From Aegilops tauschii subsp. strangulata (taxonomy: Eukaryota > Streptophyta > Magnoliopsida > Poales > Poaceae): a stretch of 64,000 nucleotides of DNA. Position numbers and translations under genes: made by a program. Of the stretch, positions 44,941 through 55,573 are shown one piece after another. The stretch lies in contig NC_053039.3 of the NCBI RefSeq assembly GCF_002575655.3, forward strand, positions 215,283,622 to 215,347,621, read 5' to 3'. Every line of letters begins with the position of its first letter. The first letter of the stretch is position 1. The notes under the pieces are model-generated. The model did no database searches and was not told the origin of the DNA. It saw only the letters and a program-made list of their open reading frames with translations.

Positions 44941-47682
44941 ATGGACCCTGGAGCATGGGCCGAAGTGATGGCTATGGCTCTGGCCAAAACCGTCGAGGCT
45001 CAGAGTACGAAGAAGCGCAAGCACCCCCCCGAGACTACTGCAGACAAGCTCAAGGCTATCGCCCTGTCCAAGACCCCCTCTCCAGGATCCCTCATTAAGC
45101 AAGTCCAGGTAATATCTCTTCTTGACGATCTTTTTGGCGATCTTGATCGTGTTTTTTCATCTAACACGCAGTACTAGTACTAGTACTAGTAGTACAACTT
45201 TCTGGGTGATCTTGCATGTGATTTTTGAGTGCCAAATGATGGTTCTAAATTGCTCTTTTGACCAAAACATGCGAGAGGTTGACATACATATGATTATTGC
45301 ACATAACACTGATTTCTTATAGATTACTTTCAACTACTATGAACATCAATGCTAGCTATAGGAAATGCAAGATTTTAGCTCTCATGCCTTTGGAGAGAGT
45401 ATATTTGCCTCAGTAACTTGTGTTATGGATATTGCAAGTAATCACTCTGCTCTCATGCCTTTGAAGACATGTTCCAGTGTCTTTGTTCACTCATTTCTGT
45501 GTGTATATATAGTCTTATATGGAGTAAAATATCGAAAATCATCTTATATTTCTGAACGGAGTTAGTAATAAAATATTTGGTTTCTGTTTGAATTAGAACC
45601 AGGTCCGCGGTGGAGATGAAGTTCTCAAAGTCATGCCATGTGAATTGGAAGACCTGAGGATGAGTTCTACTACTAAACTATCCAGCTGTTGTGTCCTTGT
45701 CGCCATGTGTCATGAACAGTGTTTTCCTGTAGCATTGTTGTTAGGCGTGTTCTCGAGGGTGTACTTCACCACAACAATTTCCTAGTCGTGCCTTCAATTA
45801 CGAAGGGTGTGGTTCTCGTAAAGCTTCCCAACAAATCTGATGCAGATTGTCTTCATCGTCATGTTTATGAGTGGAAAGACCACTGTGTTAGGTTCTCCAA
45901 GGTTGAAGAGATGGCAATGGTGCCGGTAGACATCTCTCACGAAGTCCATGGCCTAGTCAGTTATGTGAGGTACATCTCATAGGTCGGTGGCAAGAAATAG
46001 TCTGTAGAGTTTAATTAGTGCAACTTTGCTTGTCTGTAGTAATTAAGTACTATTGTTCAGTACTTGATTTGTGTGTGTGAACCATGTATTGTTTAGTACT
46101 GCCGCTTTTGTTGTGTGGTGAGTCCTGAGAACAGTCTATGTTAATGTCTGTCCACTCAATTCAGTCTGTATATTTTGAAGTATCCAGATCATCGTTTTTG
46201 TGAGGACGGTTTATCAATTATGGTTACACTCCAATATCTGTATGCATTGCAGGGTTTATCGCATCCACCAGGATTTCCAGTCCCATGGATGTTCTTCATA
46301 CAATTTGTCACAACCTTTGGACTATCCTGCTTGTGGGAGTAAGTAGGGGCCCTGCATGCCACCCGTAATTGGATGATCAACCTTCAATTTAGAACTTGAA
46401 CATAGTGATTTACTGGTAAGGATTCACTCGTGTCACGTCAAGTAAATATTATTGATTTACTATCTAAATCTTATTGAATTACTGTCATGTGTTCTTACTT
46501 TTCTGCAATTATAAGATGCAAGTTTTGCCATGTCACATTGTTACAGAATAAACCGTTTGGTTTGATCTATGATGGTTATTTTTGCAGGTTTCACTTCTTA
46601 TGTCATGTCAGTAACGAAGGCATTGTCCATCACTTATATTACTGGACACAATTGGACCAGTCCGTTGTCTGGGTACAATCTGAAGCCCTATGATGAACTG
46701 CAGTTTGGTTTAACAAACACACCACAATTAGTCATTCTGGCTTTTAAAAGAAGTGAAGAAAAAGATCGGATCAAGGTCACGGAGCCTAGTGAAGTTAGAA
46801 AGCTGAAGTATGAAATCATAGCAAACTAGAGACGATCACTGCTGTCTCGCATATTGGTACCACCTTCAGCATCGGATCGAGCATCTGCACCTTCTCAGAT
46901 GGCACTGGCTCTAGCACTGACAGCGGTAGTAGCTCAGTCTGATCCACTAGAGGATTGGGCACCGACCGCGTCAGCGGATCATGCTGATCTACTCGAGGAT
47001 CGGGCACCGACACGAGCACCTACTCCGACACCGGCACTAGCTCCACAAGGAGCACCAGCTCTGGCAGTAGCGACAACACTACCAATCGCACCGGCTCCAC
47101 AAGGAGCACCATCTCCGGCAGCAGTAGCAACACTACCAGTCGCACCGGCACGGACACCAGCAACGGCTCCGACACCTGCACCAATACATGAAGTTGCACT
47201 TGCAACTGCTCCGCCCCGTGCAGTGGGAACGGAACCAGCTGTTGCACCAACAATAGACTGGGCTGCAGTTCGCACTGCATATGCCAAAGTCCTTACAAAA
47301 AGCGACATCTCCATCTTGTTGGTAAGCATTGGCCGCCCAAGTGCTTCGCTCTTTTTTTCTTTCCATGTTGTTTCACATGATTCACTGTGTTGATCTAACT
47401 GTTTGTGTATGCCTTCTTGTTTGCAAATAGAAAATTCCTAGAGCAATGAGGGAGTTGTTCAATAATCCGGGCGACCGTGGCCAAGTTTCTCTTACCATGC
47501 GCAGCCTAGGTGTGAATGAACCTGCTCAATATACCGTAAGTACAAAGGATGGTCGCATGATGATTGATGCTAAAGGAAGGTCAAGGTTCAAAACTCTATC
47601 AAATCTTGCGGTAGAGGATGATGTCAAAATCGAACTTTCTCAGCAAGGAGAGCTCGTCCAAATCAACTTTGAAATTCTTTAG
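44941..47682 (+). CDS. Multi-exon gene with B3-like DNA-binding blocks (REM-like), in-frame stop at 46827
   Basis: Exons supported by splice signals and phase: 44941-45108, 45597-45658, 45733-45969, 46253-46338, 46588-46829 and on to 47321, 47431-47682. A 5'-leader intron (44802-44933, GT..AG) precedes the ATG. The exon starting at 46588 has a block ending YNLKPYDELQFGL, like the end of a B3 fold (asparagine-leucine, then GDxxxFEL). A Pro/Ala/Thr-rich linker follows. The last exons hold a better B3 match: KVLTKSDIS, IPRAMRELF, then NLAVEDDVKIEL. B3 proteins bind DNA in the plant nucleus as transcription factors. A TAG at 46827-46829 splits the long exon while the frame continues for about 160 codons, so either the gene is truncated, or there are two products, or it is a young pseudogene. 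The donor of the second intron is GA rather than GT. Confidence 0.55.
45166..45193. repeat. Short TAC/TAG repeat
   Basis: A short run alternating ACTAGT units lies in the first intron of the B3-like gene. Confidence 0.8.
46900..47240 (+). repeat. Coding repeats in the Pro/Ala/Thr-rich linker
   Basis: A 54-base unit (GCTCCACAAGGAGCACC.., starting at 47040 and 47094) is duplicated in frame and encodes APQGAP phrases. Similar shorter units surround it, giving a low-complexity linker between the two B3-like blocks. Confidence 0.75.
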
Positions 47683-47910
47683 TAGCAGCACGCAACTGCC
47701 GAACTGATCTATCCGTCGAGAGATTTTGATGTAATAATATGGCATGGTGAAACAAGAGTCCTGTGTGTATAAGTAGTACAACAGTATTATTTATCACTTA
47801 GGATATCGTGAAAGAATTGCAACTCTGATTGCTGGTTAGGAACTGTCATTCGATTTCACTCTAACAGCTGCTGTGCTTTATTTAATTTACTGTATTTGCC
47901 TTGCGACAGC
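47683..47910 (+). other. Probable 3' untranslated region of the B3-like gene
   Basis: T-rich DNA with TAATAATATGG near 47732-47742 that could serve for polyadenylation. It ends abruptly at the LTR of element C. Confidence 0.4.
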
Positions 47911-49413
47911 TGATACGTCCATTTTGCATCATGTTTTCTTATTGTTATTTAAGATGTTTTTATCCATAATAATGCTTTTTGGAGTAATTCTAATGCCTTT
48001 TCTCTCATAATATGCAAGGTACACACAAAGAGGGAGAATTCCGGCAGCTGGAAATCTGGACCTGGATAAGCTACGTTACACTACCTATTCAGCACAACTC
48101 CAAACAAGCTGAAATTTCACGGAGAATTTTTATGGAACATATGATGAATATTGGAGCAAATAAGTAGCAGAGGAGGCCCACTAGGTGGGCACAACCCACC
48201 TGGGCGCGCCAGGGAGCCCAGGCGCGCCCTGGTGGGTTGTGCTCACCCAGGCCCACCTACGGTGCCCATCTTCTGGTATATCGGTCATTTTGACCTAGAA
48301 AAAATAAGGAGAGGACTTTCGGGATGGAGCGCCGCCGCCTCAAGCCGAAACTTGGGCAGGAGCACTTTTCCCTCTGGCGGAGCGATTCCGCCGGGGGAAC
48401 TTCCCTATCATCGTCCTCATCATTACCAACAACTCTCCCATCTTGGGGAGGGCAATCTCCAACATCTTCAACAGCACCATCTCATCTCAAACCCTAGTTC
48501 ATCTCTTGTGTTCAATCTTGTTACCCGAACTATAGATTGGTGCTTGTGGGCGACTAGTAGTGTTGATTACATCTTGTAGTTGATTACTATATGGTTTATT
48601 TGGTGGAAGATTATATGTTCAGATCCAATATGCTATTTAATACCCCTCTGATCTTGAGCATGATTATCATTTGTAAGTAGTTACTTTTGTTCTTGAGGTC
48701 ACGGGAGAAATCATGTTGTAAGTAATCATGTAAACTTGATATGTGTTTAATATTTTGATAGTATGTATGTTGTGATTCCCTTAGTGGTGTCATGTGAACG
48801 TCAACTACATGACACTTCACCATATTTGGGCCTAAGGGAATGCATTGTGGAGTAGCAATTAGATGATGGGTTGCGAGAGTGACAGAAGCTTAAACCCAAG
48901 TTTATGTGCTATTCCGTAAGGGACCGATTGGATCCAAAAGTTTAATGCTATGGTTAGAATTTATTCTTAATACTTTTCTCATAGCTGTGGATGCTTGCGG
49001 GAGGGTTAATCATAAGTAGGAGGTTTGTTCCAGTAAGAACAGCACCTAAGCACCGGTGCACCCACATATCAAATTATCAAAGTACCGAACACAAATCAAA
49101 CCAACATGGTGAAAGTGACTAGATGAAATTGCCGTGTACCCTCAAGAACGCTTTGCTTATCGTAAGAGACCGTTTTGGACTGTCCTCTGCCTCAAAAGGA
49201 TTGGGCTACCTTGCTGCACTTTTGCTACTATTATCGTTACTTGCTTTTTACAAATTATCTTGCTATCAAACTACTCTGTTACTTACAATTTCAGCACTTG
49301 CAGACATTACCTTGCTGAAAACCACTTGTCATTTCCTTCTGCTCCCCGTTGGGTTCGACACTCTTACTTATCGAAAAGAGCTACAATTGATCCCCTATAC
49401 TTGTGGGTCATCA
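47911..49413 (+). mobile_element. 5' LTR of element C (1503 bp)
   Basis: It begins TGATACGTCCATTTTGCATC right after probable 3' UTR sequence and ends ..GGGTCATCA, 11 bases before the PBS. The start resembles, but differs from, the LTR of element A, so the two belong to related groups. It includes an inverted GC-rich segment at about 48178-48245 (CACAACCCACC and its complement), also found in the LTR of A. Confidence 0.75.
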
Positions 49414-49424
49414 AGGCTATTTTC

Positions 49425-49440
49425 TGGCGCCATTTCCAGG
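49425..49440 (+). other. Primer-binding site of element C
   Basis: TGGCGCCATTTCCAGG follows the LTR after 11 bases. A degenerate second copy (TGGCACCATTGCCGGGG) occurs at about 49650 in the leader. Confidence 0.65.
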
Positions 49441-49744
49441 GAGGGATTGACAACCCCTTTAATACATCGGGTTGCGAGTATTTGTTATTTGTGTGCAGGT
49501 GCATTTTACGTATTGTTGTTTGGTTCTCCTACTGGTTCGATAACCTTGGTTTCATTAGTGAGGGAAATACCTACCGTCGATGTGCTGCATCATCCCTTCC
49601 TCTTTGGGGAAATACCGACGTAGCTTCAAGCCACATCAAAAGGAATTTCTGGCACCATTGCCGGGGAGTGAAGCGCCTTTGGTAAGTGAAATTTGGTAAG
49701 GAAACATTTATATAGTGTGCTGAAATTTATTGTCACTTGTTACT

Positions 49745-50183
49745 ATGGAAAACAATCATTTGAGGGGTTTGTTCGGCGTATCTTCACCTCGACCGGAACC
49801 ACAATTAGCTACCCTTCAACCTACTGTACCTACTAAAAATATTGAATATGAAATTCCTTCGGGTATGATAGAACAACTGCTAGCTAATCCTTATGCAGGA
49901 AACGGAACCGAACATCCTGATATGCACTTGATATATGTAGAACAAATTTGTGGATTGTTCAAGCTTGCAGGTTTAACCGGAGATGAAGTTATGAAGAAGG
50001 TTTTCCCTTTATCTTTGAAGGGAAAAGAATTGGCATGGTATAGGCTATGCGATGATATTGGATCATGGAATTGGAATCGATGGAAATTGGAGTTCCATCA
50101 AAAAAATTATCCTATGCATCCAGTTCATCGTGATTGGAATTACATATATAATTTTTGGCCTTGTGAAGGAGAAAGTATCGCTC
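49745..50183 (+). pseudogene. Element C gag, N-terminal part (cut by element F)
   Basis: The ATG at 49745 opens a frame with a short Pro/Thr-rich start, then the retrotransposon gag core (MHLIYVEQICGLFKLAG, GKELAWYRLCDD). The frame is broken at 50183 where F begins, after ESIA, and continues in phase at 60780 with AWGRLKSML. The uninterrupted gene would be an Athila-type Gag. Confidence 0.75.
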
Positions 50184-50417
50184 TGTCGGTGTACTAAAGT
50201 TCGGGCCCTTTGGTACCCCTTACTTGTGCACGGGCAGTTGCAGCCGCACCCGTGGCAGGGCCTGACGGGGGTAGCTGGGGAAAAAAATACAAGACAACGA
50301 AGAGGGCGTCCGAGCCAGTAACCAGGGAGCAGAAGACAAGCTGGAGCCCCGACAAGATCCTTGCCGGGGCAGCTCGCGAAGCCCCGGCAAGATCCTTGCT
50401 GGGACGGCTTGCGAGGC

Positions 50418-50552
50418 ACTGACAAGAACACCACCCTTGAGGTTGAGAGCTCTGACACCATCGACAATGTCAAGGCTAAGGCCTAGGGGCGCATGCGTAG
50501 TGGCATGCAGATCTTTGTGAAGACTGGTGGCATGTAGATCTTCGTGAAAGAC
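50418..50552 (+). pseudogene. Polyubiquitin-derived fragment inside the LTR of element F
   Basis: 50418-50480 translates to 21 residues agreeing with ubiquitin residues 9-29 at 18 positions (LEVESSDTIDNVKAK is exact). At 50505 and 50532 the DNA for GGMQIFVK, the junction between two ubiquitin repeats, occurs twice in tandem, the second with TAG for Gln. A third junction copy (CTGCGTGGTGGCATGCAGAT) starts at 50704. Ubiquitin is the small protein tag attached to other proteins; these pieces cannot encode a whole unit. They appear to be captured gene fragments that now travel with the element. The other LTR carries the same pieces. Confidence 0.8.
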
Positions 50553-50970
50553 CAGATGACCAAGTTCCTGGCGAGATCCTTGTCAGGGATGTTTGCGAGA
50601 CCCCGGCAAGATCCTTGCCGGGGACTTTTGCGAGGCCACGGCAAGGCTCCGCCACCCCGCCACCGCTCCAGCATAGGGACCGACCTGCCAGCCTGGCAAG
50701 CACCTGCGTGGTGGCATGCAGATCTTCATGAACATCCTGCCACCGCTCCAGCGCAGCGGCTAGCTAGCCAGCCTGGCATTGCATGCCTCATCAGCCTGGA
50801 TATGTGTCAAGGCAGGGTGAGGCGGCGACGGATGGGACGGGCTCTATTTCCGTCCCCGATAAAGCTAGGGGGTACGTAACCAGCGCATTTAATGCGTTTT
50901 GTCCCAGAACATCAGTGATAAGCATAGCTACTTTACACCTTCTGTGTGCCACTGTGGCAGTCCCTTGGAC

Positions 50971-50980
50971 GTATAAAAGG
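50971..50980 (+). promoter_or_regulatory. Probable TATA box of element F
   Basis: GTATAAAAGG lies in the last third of the LTR, and the same motif appears in the other LTR at about 60509-60518. The position, about 260 bases before the LTR end, fits an LTR promoter. Confidence 0.55.
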
Positions 50981-51238
50981 AGGCCCAAGGCGTACTGGAG
51001 AAGGATTCGGAATTTTTGGACTTCCCGGCCCAACTTGCATGCAGAGCAGCTAGCCGAAGCTCAAGAACACAGAATATACACTTGAAGCAGGACTAGGGTT
51101 TTACGCTCCTCAGTGGCCCGAACCTGGGTGAAAATCCATAGTGTTGATCATTAGATCTGCTCTTTGCGTACCCCTCTTCCCTGCCAAACCATAGAAGGGA
51201 CCCATGTGATCCCGTAGGTGTCGTTTCTCCGACATCTT

Positions 51239-51250
51239 TGGCGCACGCTG
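51239..51250 (+). other. Primer-binding site of element F
   Basis: TGGCGCACGCTG begins four bases after the LTR end. The tRNA species cannot be named with certainty. Confidence 0.5.
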
Positions 51251-51549
51251 ACGACGGAAGGGCCGGAGGCGCTGCAACCACGCTGCACTCCCCTCCATCA
51301 CGCCAGCAGCGGTCGCCAGCTTGGCGGGTCAATGCACGTGAAGATGGATCCACGGCTCATCTGATCCACGAGCTCATCGCGACCAACGTCAAGTTCTTCG
51401 GGAGCGGGTTAAAGAGGACGCTCGAACTACCATCGAGCGGCGACGGGAAGCACGCCATCAATCTGATAGGCGTGCAGGGCCCATTGCGTACAGGCCTGCA
51501 CCAGGGGATTCTGGTGACTTGCCTCACGAGGTAGGTTGTCCAGCTTTTA

Positions 51550-52010
51550 CCCATGAGCTGCGGTAGTTCTAGTGGCCCACTACTCGCACGTTCAAACCAG
51601 AGGTCCCGGAGAAGTACGACAGCAAGACTCATATGTCCGAGTTCCTGAGCGTTTACACCATCGCGATGCAAGCTACCGGGGCTCGAGACGGCAAGGTGCT
51701 TGCCAACTACTTCCCGTTGGTGCTCAAGCCCAACGTTAGGTCGTGGTTGATGCACCTGCCAGTAGATTCCATCTCCTCTTGGTCGAACCTGTGCCACGAG
51801 TTCGTTGGCGCCTTTACTAGAGGCCACACGGCTCCTGGCCAGGCAAGCGATTTGCATCTCATCCCCCAGAAGGATGGCGAATGCTTGCGCAAATACATAG
51901 AGAGGTTCACCCGTGTGCAGTACAACATCCCAGATGTTCATCATGCCATTGTCATCAGCGCGTTCCATCAGAACGTGCACAACCGCAAGATGCGTGACTG
52001 GCGATGAACA
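51550..52010 (+). pseudogene. Element F gag (frameshifted)
   Basis: The best part (from 51633) has a gag core: SEFLSVYTIAMQATGARDGK, then a Trp-Leu-containing block and IERFTRVQYNIPDVHHA. Stops precede it, and a frameshift near 52005 separates it from the next ORF. The gag start cannot be fixed. Confidence 0.6.
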
Positions 52011-53119
52011 AGGTTACAGATGTTGCTGAGCTTTATGTTCTGGCCGACAGATGTGCTCGGGCTGAAGAAGGGAGGAAGTACCCTAGCGAAGATGCCGGCG
52101 CGGGAAGTGACTCTAGGGACGAAGACATCATTGCCCCAGCAAAGAAGGGTCGACGACGCAATAGGAAGCGCAAGTGCAAGACCGTGCTTGCCGTCGAGGA
52201 ATCCGGCAACCCCGGCACCACCAAGAAGGCCAAGGTTGACGACCCTGGCAAGGAGGTTGCCGGGTGCGCCGCCTGCCAGGCCTTGGTGGCCGCCGACAAG
52301 CCGGAGGGCTCCGACAAGCAATACTACAAGATCCATCGCACCAAGGGCCATGACCTCCAGAACTGCCGGCAAGTTGAGCAGCTTGTGGAGAGGCAGAAAG
52401 CTGAGTATGAAAGTCGAGACAAAGAGAAGGGCCAGGATGGTGCTGACGGGTCCGGCAAGAAGCGCGGTGGCCGAGGGGGGCGCCGCGGCAAGGAAAAGCA
52501 AAAAGAGAGGCCTGCTCGGGGCTGCGACGAGAAAGAAGGAGATGTCGACCATGAAGAGGACGACGAGTCCAGCGAGCATGAGTTTCAAAAAGCCAGAGAA
52601 GCCATGTGCATCGATGGTGGCGCCCCGTTGCATTCTTCTAACCGCAAACTTAAACAATGGGCGCGCGAGATCAATGTGACGGAACCATCGATCGATTCCC
52701 AGAAGCCACTGAAATGGTCCAACACGCCTATCATTTTTTACGACGAGGATCACCCTGATCACACAACCGTGGTCGGGTGCTTGCTGTTGTTGGTTTCACC
52801 AACAATTCACAACCTCAAGCCGACAAAAATGTTAGTGGACGGTGGGGCCGGTCTGAACTTGATCTCGCCCAAGGTGATAAAGAGGTTGCAAATCCCTGAT
52901 GGAGATCTCGAAGAGACAGGCACGTTTCAAGGGATCAACCCAGGGAGAAGCCAGCCCAAGGGTAAGATTGCACTACCAGTCACATTTGGTGGTGAGCTGA
53001 ACTACCGGACAGAGAAGATCGTTTTTTATGTCGCCAAGATCCCGTTGCCGTATAACGGGATCCTTGGCCGTCCAGCACCGACCAATTTTATGGCAGCGTC
53101 TATGCCTACAACACGCTGA
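52004..53119 (+). CDS. Element F gag C-terminus and aspartic protease
   Basis: The first about 100 residues are charged and Lys/Arg-rich with a nuclear-type run (KKGRRRNRKRKCK). A degenerate knuckle follows (YYKIHRTKGHDLQNCR; the first Cys of CxxH is Tyr here). From about residue 275 an aspartic protease begins: MLVDGGAGLNLISPKV, with Asp-Gly-Gly where most retroviral-type proteases have Asp-Ser/Thr-Gly, a variant frequent in this lineage, and a later IPLPYNGILGRP flap-side motif. The frame is open for 371 residues. It ends just before the pol frame at 53122. Confidence 0.65.
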   Translation: MNKVTDVAELYVLADRCARAEEGRKYPSEDAGAGSDSRDEDIIAPAKKGRRRNRKRKCKTVLAVEESGNPGTTKKAKVDDPGKEVAGCAACQALVAADKPEGSDKQYYKIHRTKGHDLQNCRQVEQLVERQKAEYESRDKEKGQDGADGSGKKRGGRGGRRGKEKQKERPARGCDEKEGDVDHEEDDESSEHEFQKAREAMCIDGGAPLHSSNRKLKQWAREINVTEPSIDSQKPLKWSNTPIIFYDEDHPDHTTVVGCLLLLVSPTIHNLKPTKMLVDGGAGLNLISPKVIKRLQIPDGDLEETGTFQGINPGRSQPKGKIALPVTFGGELNYRTEKIVFYVAKIPLPYNGILGRPAPTNFMAASMPTTR

Positions 53120-53121
53120 AG

Positions 53122-54264
53122 ATGCCCGGCCCGATGAGCATCATCACTGTCGGCTCCGACAAGAAGGATGTGCTCATTTGTGCCGACCAGCTCTACCGGG
53201 AAGCAGTTGTGGCACCTGCGGCCAAGGGACTTGCTCCTGCCACTAGAGCTCCCGGGGGGAAGAGCGCCGACAAGACCTCAGTCGCCGGCAAGACCTCTGG
53301 CCCCGGCAAGGCCTTTTGCACCCACTCCAAAAAACGTGCCTCCTCGGGGTGCTGCGTTACCGTTGAGGACATGCCAGAGAGCTCCACCGGCAAGAGCAAA
53401 CAATCCAACGTAGCACCACCAGAGACCAAGAAGGTGCTCGTCAAGGAGGACGGCACGGGCGGAGCTTCCACTATAAGCTTGACCCTCGACAGCAAATAGT
53501 AAAGCGCGCTTGTCACCTTCCTGTGGGCGAATGTTGATGTGTTTGCATGGCAAGCATCTGACATCCCCAGCTTTCCCAGGGAGGTGATTGAGCACCACCT
53601 TGCTGTCTGTCCTCATGCACGGCCCGTCAAGAAGAAGGTCAGGAAGCAAGCTTTGGAGCGGCAAGAGTTTATTATCGAAGAGATTAGGAAGTTGGAAGCG
53701 GCAGGTTTGGTCAGAGGAGTGCTCCACCCAATATGGTTGGCCAATCCGGTGGTGGTGCGCAAGGCAAACGGGAAATGGAGGCTGTGAATTGATTATACGG
53801 ATATCAATAAAGCATGTCCAAAGGATCCTTTCCCTTTGCCACGCATCGACCAGATCGTGGACTCCACTACTGGGTGTGACTTGCTGTCGTTCCTTGAAGC
53901 ATACTCAGGATACCACCAAATCTTCATGGCGAAGGAGGATGAAGAGAAGACCGCGTTTATCACCCCATGTGGTATGTATTGTTTTATACGAATGCCTTTA
54001 AGGTTGAAAAGCGTTGGTTCGACGTTTGCAAGAGCGGTTCAGATTGGTTTTGAGCCCCAACTGCATAGAAATATGGAAGCATATATGGATGACATAGTGG
54101 TCAAAACCAAGGACAAGGCAACACTTGTGCAAGATTTGGAAGAAACATTTGCAAATTTGCGCAAGATCAACCTCAAGCTCAACCTGAGAAGTGTGTGTTC
54201 GGTGTCCATCCGGCAAACTTCTCGCTTTCTTTGTGCCTCAGTGTGGGATCGAAGCAAACCCTAA
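53122..54264 (+). pseudogene. Element F reverse transcriptase (stops and frameshift)
   Basis: After a Lys/Gly/Ala-rich linker, RT begins near 53560. Motifs include KVRKQALERQ, a WLANPVVVRKANGKWRL block followed by an in-frame TGA (53785-53787), IDYTDINKACPKDPFPLPRI, FLEAYSGYHQI and YMDDIVVKTKDK with the catalytic Asp pair. In the first catalytic motif the expected LD-x-YSG Asp reads as Glu (FLEAYSG). A TAG at 53497-53499 and a frameshift near 54190 add to the damage. Confidence 0.75.
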
Positions 54265-54299
54265 CAAGATCAAGGCGATTGAGCAGATTGAAGCACCAT

Positions 54300-55572
54300 G
54301 ACGAGTCAAAGATGTGCGTTGGCTTGCCGGTTGTGTTGCTGCTTTGAGTAGGTTCATCTCCAAATTTGCTGAGCGCGCCCTCCCCTTTTTCAAGATTTTG
54401 AAAAAGGCAGGACCAATGAAATGGACTCCTGAGACCAAGGCGGTGCTGCAAGATTTGAAGAGGTACCTCTCCTCTACGCCAATACTAGTCGCGCCTAAAC
54501 CGCAAGAGTCGTTGCTGCTATATCTAGCGGCAACGAATCAAGTGGTCAGTGCTGCGCTAGTGGCACAGAGGGAAGTTGATGAAGAAGCAGTAGCAGTGGC
54601 GAGACCGTCGGTTGGCGAGCCAGAGCCCTTCCTGCCAGGGTCTGGTGACGGCAAGGCAGGACCCCCGGCAGAGTCTGGTCCCGACAGGGCGGAGTCTGGT
54701 GCCGGCAAGGCAGGATCTACGCAAGCAAACAAAGTGATATAGAAGAAGATGATGATGTAGCACCCGATTTATTTTGTCAGTCCCTCTTGCAGGGGGCTAG
54801 GTCAAGATACTCTGGGGTGCAGAAGTTGCACTTTGGCCTCTTTATGGCCTCGAGGAAGCTATGTCATTATTTTCAAGCACATGAGATCACCGTCATCACT
54901 CGCTTCCCGTTGCAACGGATCTTGCATAACCCAGATGCAACCGGAAGGATTGTGGAGTGGGCATTGGAACTATCAAGCTTTGGCCTCAGGTTTGAAAGCA
55001 CTTTGACAATCCAGAGGAGAGCCTTGGCAGAGTTCATTGCGGAATGGACCTCAACGCGTGACGAAGTAATTCAAGAGACCACTCTCCCCGGCAAGGAAAT
55101 GAGCCACGACTGGATTATGTACTTTGACGGGGCTTTTTCGCTGCAAGGTGTCGGTGCTCGTGTGTTGCTTGTCACACCCACCGGAGAGCACCTCAAGTAC
55201 GTGGTCCAAATGCACTTTCCCTAGGAGAGGTCAACAAACAACACTGCAGAGTATGAGGGACTGCTTGCCGGTCTCAGGATCGCGTCAGACCTTGGGATCA
55301 GAAAGTTGATCGTCCGTGGGGATTCGCAACGCGTAGTGAAGCAAGTAAACAAGGATTATCAGAGCCCGTTGATGGAAGATTATGTAGATGAAGTGAGGAA
55401 GTTGGAAGAGCGTTTCGACGGTCTACAAGCAGAGCATGTTCCTCGCGCAGAGAATAGCATTGCTGATGACCTGTCAAAACGTGCAGCCCTCAAGTTACCT
55501 GTGGAACAAGGCACCTTTGTGCTCCAATTAACCCAGCCATCCGTTGAACCATCGGCAGGACAGAATAAGTGA
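54300..55572 (+). pseudogene. Element F RNase H regions (two, Tat type)
   Basis: The first region (about 54310-55090, spread over two frames) has RFISKFAERALPFFKILKK, PILVAPKPQESLLLYLAATN, and YFQAHEITVITRFPLQRIL. It resembles the original gypsy RNase H, which often loses catalytic residues in this lineage. The second (55100-55510) has YFDGAFSLQGVGARVLL, NTAEYEGLLAGLRIASDLG and IVRGDSQ, the Asp-Glu-Asp set of an active-type RNase H, with a TAG at 55222-55224 between the first two motifs. The second domain is a known extra acquisition of Tat elements. Confidence 0.7.
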
Positions 55573-55573
55573 A

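Larger units (their letters stand above)
50184..51234 (+). mobile_element. 5' LTR of element F (1051 bp), with ubiquitin-derived pieces
   Basis: Besides standard ends, the LTR contains a perfect hairpin (CCCCGGCAAG, loop ATC, CTTGCCGGGG at 50601-50623), related imperfect copies, and segments closely matching a polyubiquitin gene (50418-50552, 50704-50733). A TATA-like GTATAAAAGG is at about 50971-50980, probably the element promoter. The LTR differs from the other copy by roughly 5% over the first 180 bases compared by eye. Confidence 0.85.

Noticed and set aside
45500..45567. Possible Stowaway half (TATATTTCTGAACGGAGTTAGTA)
   Set aside because: Only one degenerate end is present and the inverted partner is too weak to define an element.
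46979..47329. Minus-strand frames of about 80-116 codons opposite the Pro/Ala linker
   Set aside because: Complement of a repeat-rich coding region; Gly/Val/Ala low complexity only.
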